Of a DNA stretch of 64,000 bases, positions 62,634 to 64,000 are shown piece after piece; within the stretch, counting starts at the first letter, position 1, and the number at the start of each line of letters is the position of its first letter. Source of the stretch: Sphaerothrix gracilis (GTDB taxonomy: Bacteria > Cyanobacteriota > Cyanobacteriia > Phormidesmidales > Phormidesmidaceae); NCBI RefSeq assembly GCF_030405905.1, contig NZ_JASATW010000006.1, positions 62,001 through 126,000 on the forward strand, in the 5' to 3' direction. The translations under genes and the position numbers were made by a program. The notes beneath the pieces were generated by a model. The model saw nothing but the letters and a program-made list of their open reading frames with translations, was not told the origin of the DNA and did not search any database.

Positions 62634-62984
62634 ATGGCTACTTGGCAATGTGTAAAAAACTGCGGGGCCTGCTGTCATCTAGCCCCAGAGGAGCGGCCAG
62701 ATTTAGCTGATTATCTAACGCCAGCAGAGCTAGAGCAGTATCTCAGCCTAGTTGGCGAAAATGGCTGGTGTATTCACTATGACGCGGAGCGCCGGGAATG
62801 TCGCATTTACCGCGATCGCCCGCAGTTTTGCCGGGTTGAAGCCCAGACCTTTGAGCAGATGTTCGGCGTTGATCCAGCAGAGCTAAATGAGTTTGCGATT
62901 GACTGCTGCCAGCAGCAAATCGGCGGGGTATATGGGGACAGCAGCCCGGAAATGGAGCGTTTTCAGCAGGCGATCGCGCCTTGA
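62634..62984 (+). CDS. YkgJ-family cysteine cluster protein
   Basis: A 116 aa protein with CVKNCGACCHL at the N terminus (residues 6-16), GWCIHYD, ECRIYRDRPQFCR and a late DCC pair. The Cys pattern fits the YkgJ family, which is thought to bind a metal or Fe-S cluster. Function unknown. Confidence 0.85.
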   Translation: MATWQCVKNCGACCHLAPEERPDLADYLTPAELEQYLSLVGENGWCIHYDAERRECRIYRDRPQFCRVEAQTFEQMFGVDPAELNEFAIDCCQQQIGGVYGDSSPEMERFQQAIAP

Positions 62985-63105
62985 GCATTGCTGATTGCCC
63001 TGATTTTGCAGATAATGAAAAGAAAATGAAATTGACCTGTTTTAATTTCTGAGGTATCAGGCTGATGGTTTCGTACAATCTGCACAAGTCACCTTAGTTT
63101 TAGCC

Positions 63106-63528
63106 GTGAGTTCTAACGCTAACCGCCCCCTCTCTCAGACCTCTGAGACAGCAGAGATCGCTAAGCCAGACGCGACTGCCCAGCCACTTCAGGCCGAACA
63201 GCCCGTGGCAGCGGCGGTCAAACCCACCGCGACTCCAGCCAAGCCGAGTACCTTTTGGGGCGTCTTCCTGTCTACCTTCATCACCATCTTCTTGGCAGAA
63301 ATGGGAGACAAAACCCAGGTCACAACCCTGCTGATGGCGGCAGAGTTCCATGCCCCCTGGATAATTTTTGCCGGGGCGGGCAGCGCCCTCATTGCCACCA
63401 GTCTGGTGGGGGTCTTGATCGGTCAGTGGCTGGCTAAGCGAATTTCTCCCGCTGCGCTTGATCGGGCGGCGGGACTCACCCTGTTGGGCATTACCTGCTG
63501 GCTGCTTTGGGATTTACTGTCCGTCTGA
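63106..63528 (+). CDS. Half-size UPF0016/GDT1 transporter, first subunit
   Basis: A 140 aa membrane protein with an N-terminal Ala/Pro/Thr-rich extension of ~48 residues before three helices. The UPF0016 motif E-x-G-D-K-T appears as AEMGDKTQV. Full-length UPF0016 proteins have two such motifs; this one has one and the next gene carries the other, as in the heteromeric cyanobacterial manganese exporters (Hmx1/Hmx2 type). The start is GTG. 37 nt separate it from its partner. Confidence 0.85.
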   Translation: MSSNANRPLSQTSETAEIAKPDATAQPLQAEQPVAAAVKPTATPAKPSTFWGVFLSTFITIFLAEMGDKTQVTTLLMAAEFHAPWIIFAGAGSALIATSLVGVLIGQWLAKRISPAALDRAAGLTLLGITCWLLWDLLSV

Positions 63529-63565
63529 GGCTGGTAGCAACTGCAGCACCTTATAAAATGGAAGC

Positions 63566-63856
63566 ATGGACTGGAATTTGTTAGGTTTGAGTTTTGCCGC
63601 CGTCTTTTTATCAGAACTGGGGGACAAGAGCCAGTTTGCGGCGATCGCCCTTAGCGGCGCTTCTCGTTTTCCCAAGGCCGTTTTTTTAGGCACGGCGGCG
63701 GCGCTGCTGTTAGCGAGTTTGATTGGCGTTTTACTGGGGGAAGGAACGGCTCAGCTCTTGCCGACCCGCTGGGTCAAACTGGCGGCGGCGATTGGATTTG
63801 GCCTGATGGCGCTGCGCCTGCTTTGGCCAACCTCAGAGACAGCCGAGGCCGAGTAA
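63566..63856 (+). CDS. Half-size UPF0016/GDT1 transporter, second subunit
   Basis: A 96 aa membrane protein with the motif SELGDKSQFAAIAL and three hydrophobic segments. It is the partner of the gene at 63106, together forming the two-motif pore of a Mn2+ (or Ca2+) exporter. Ion specificity is inferred from the family. It lacks the N-terminal extension of its partner. Confidence 0.85.
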   Translation: MDWNLLGLSFAAVFLSELGDKSQFAAIALSGASRFPKAVFLGTAAALLLASLIGVLLGEGTAQLLPTRWVKLAAAIGFGLMALRLLWPTSETAEAE

Positions 63857-64000
63857 AGTGTCTGGCTGATTCCCTTTTGAGTATTCTCAGCCAGGGAGTT
63901 GCGTTTACTAAACGGACAGCTATACTAATCTGAATTGTCAGCAGCCTCAGGTACCCTGAGATGACTCAAATCAGGGTCAAGATTAGTGCAACAGGGTTTC

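Overview
The window is cyanobacterial chromosome. The evidence is gene content: chlorophyll synthase, allophycocyanin B alpha subunit (ApcD), the small photosystem II protein Psb30/Ycf12, a probable CCB1-type cytochrome b6 maturation factor, a cyAbrB regulator, HpsA and several cyanobacteria-only families (DUF2862, DUF3155, cyanobacterial LpxB-like proteins). The palindrome GCGATCGC (HIP1) is also very frequent, inside and between genes. I recognised no rRNA, tRNA, CRISPR array or transposase. A run of ten Ns marks at least one scaffold join.

Layout. 0-1.7 kb: two permease genes of a polyamine-type ABC transporter. 1.7-7.7 kb: TerB-like protein, a small membrane protein, a class A penicillin-binding protein, then a minus-strand DUF2862 - Get3d-type ATPase - chlG run. 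7.8-12.1 kb: stand-alone Hsp70, then a KaiC-like double ATPase whose stop overlaps the start of a histidine kinase gene. 12.1-15.7 kb: a tightly packed glycan or lipid-linked sugar operon (GT2, alpha/alpha-toroid protein, flippase-like protein). 16-19 kb: pyruvate kinase, amidase, 2TM protein. 19.5-25.1 kb: 2Fe-2S ferredoxin, purF and purL, interrupted by a damaged assembly join. 25.5-29.8 kb: unknown protein, apcD, two divergent LpxB-like paralogues, rpmB. 30.2-37.2 kb: an hpsA-hpsB-hpsC-pseudopilin operon. 37.3-48.7 kb: mostly housekeeping (pip, sppA, fni, pyrR, cbiB), an Rrf2/cyAbrB regulator pair, an unknown membrane protein, a histidine kinase, DUF3155 and CCB1. 49-56 kb: an accessory island with a TPR-CHAT protease-like protein, three small proteins, a membrane protein, Uma2, and several broken genes. 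56.3-64 kb: murI, dienelactone hydrolase, aldo/keto reductase, GT9, ispD, psb30, a YkgJ-type protein and a pair of half-size UPF0016 transporters.

The two strongest observations are these. (1) Positions 20253-20692 are an exact mirror image (reversed but not complemented) of 19396-19835. It is followed by a second copy of 19632-20242 that differs only by five synonymous transitions. This is an assembly fault joining two strain variants, not biology. (2) The TPR-CHAT island at 49.4-56 kb is the best candidate for an undescribed system. It is a compact minus-strand operon with a recently expanded 46-residue TPR array, a His/Cys CHAT domain, a charged 61-residue protein, an 86-residue helical protein, a Cys-rich 129-residue protein and a membrane protein that appears frameshifted near its C terminus. 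Remnants of that membrane protein family, XisI and Uma2 lie around it, as expected of a fast-turnover region.
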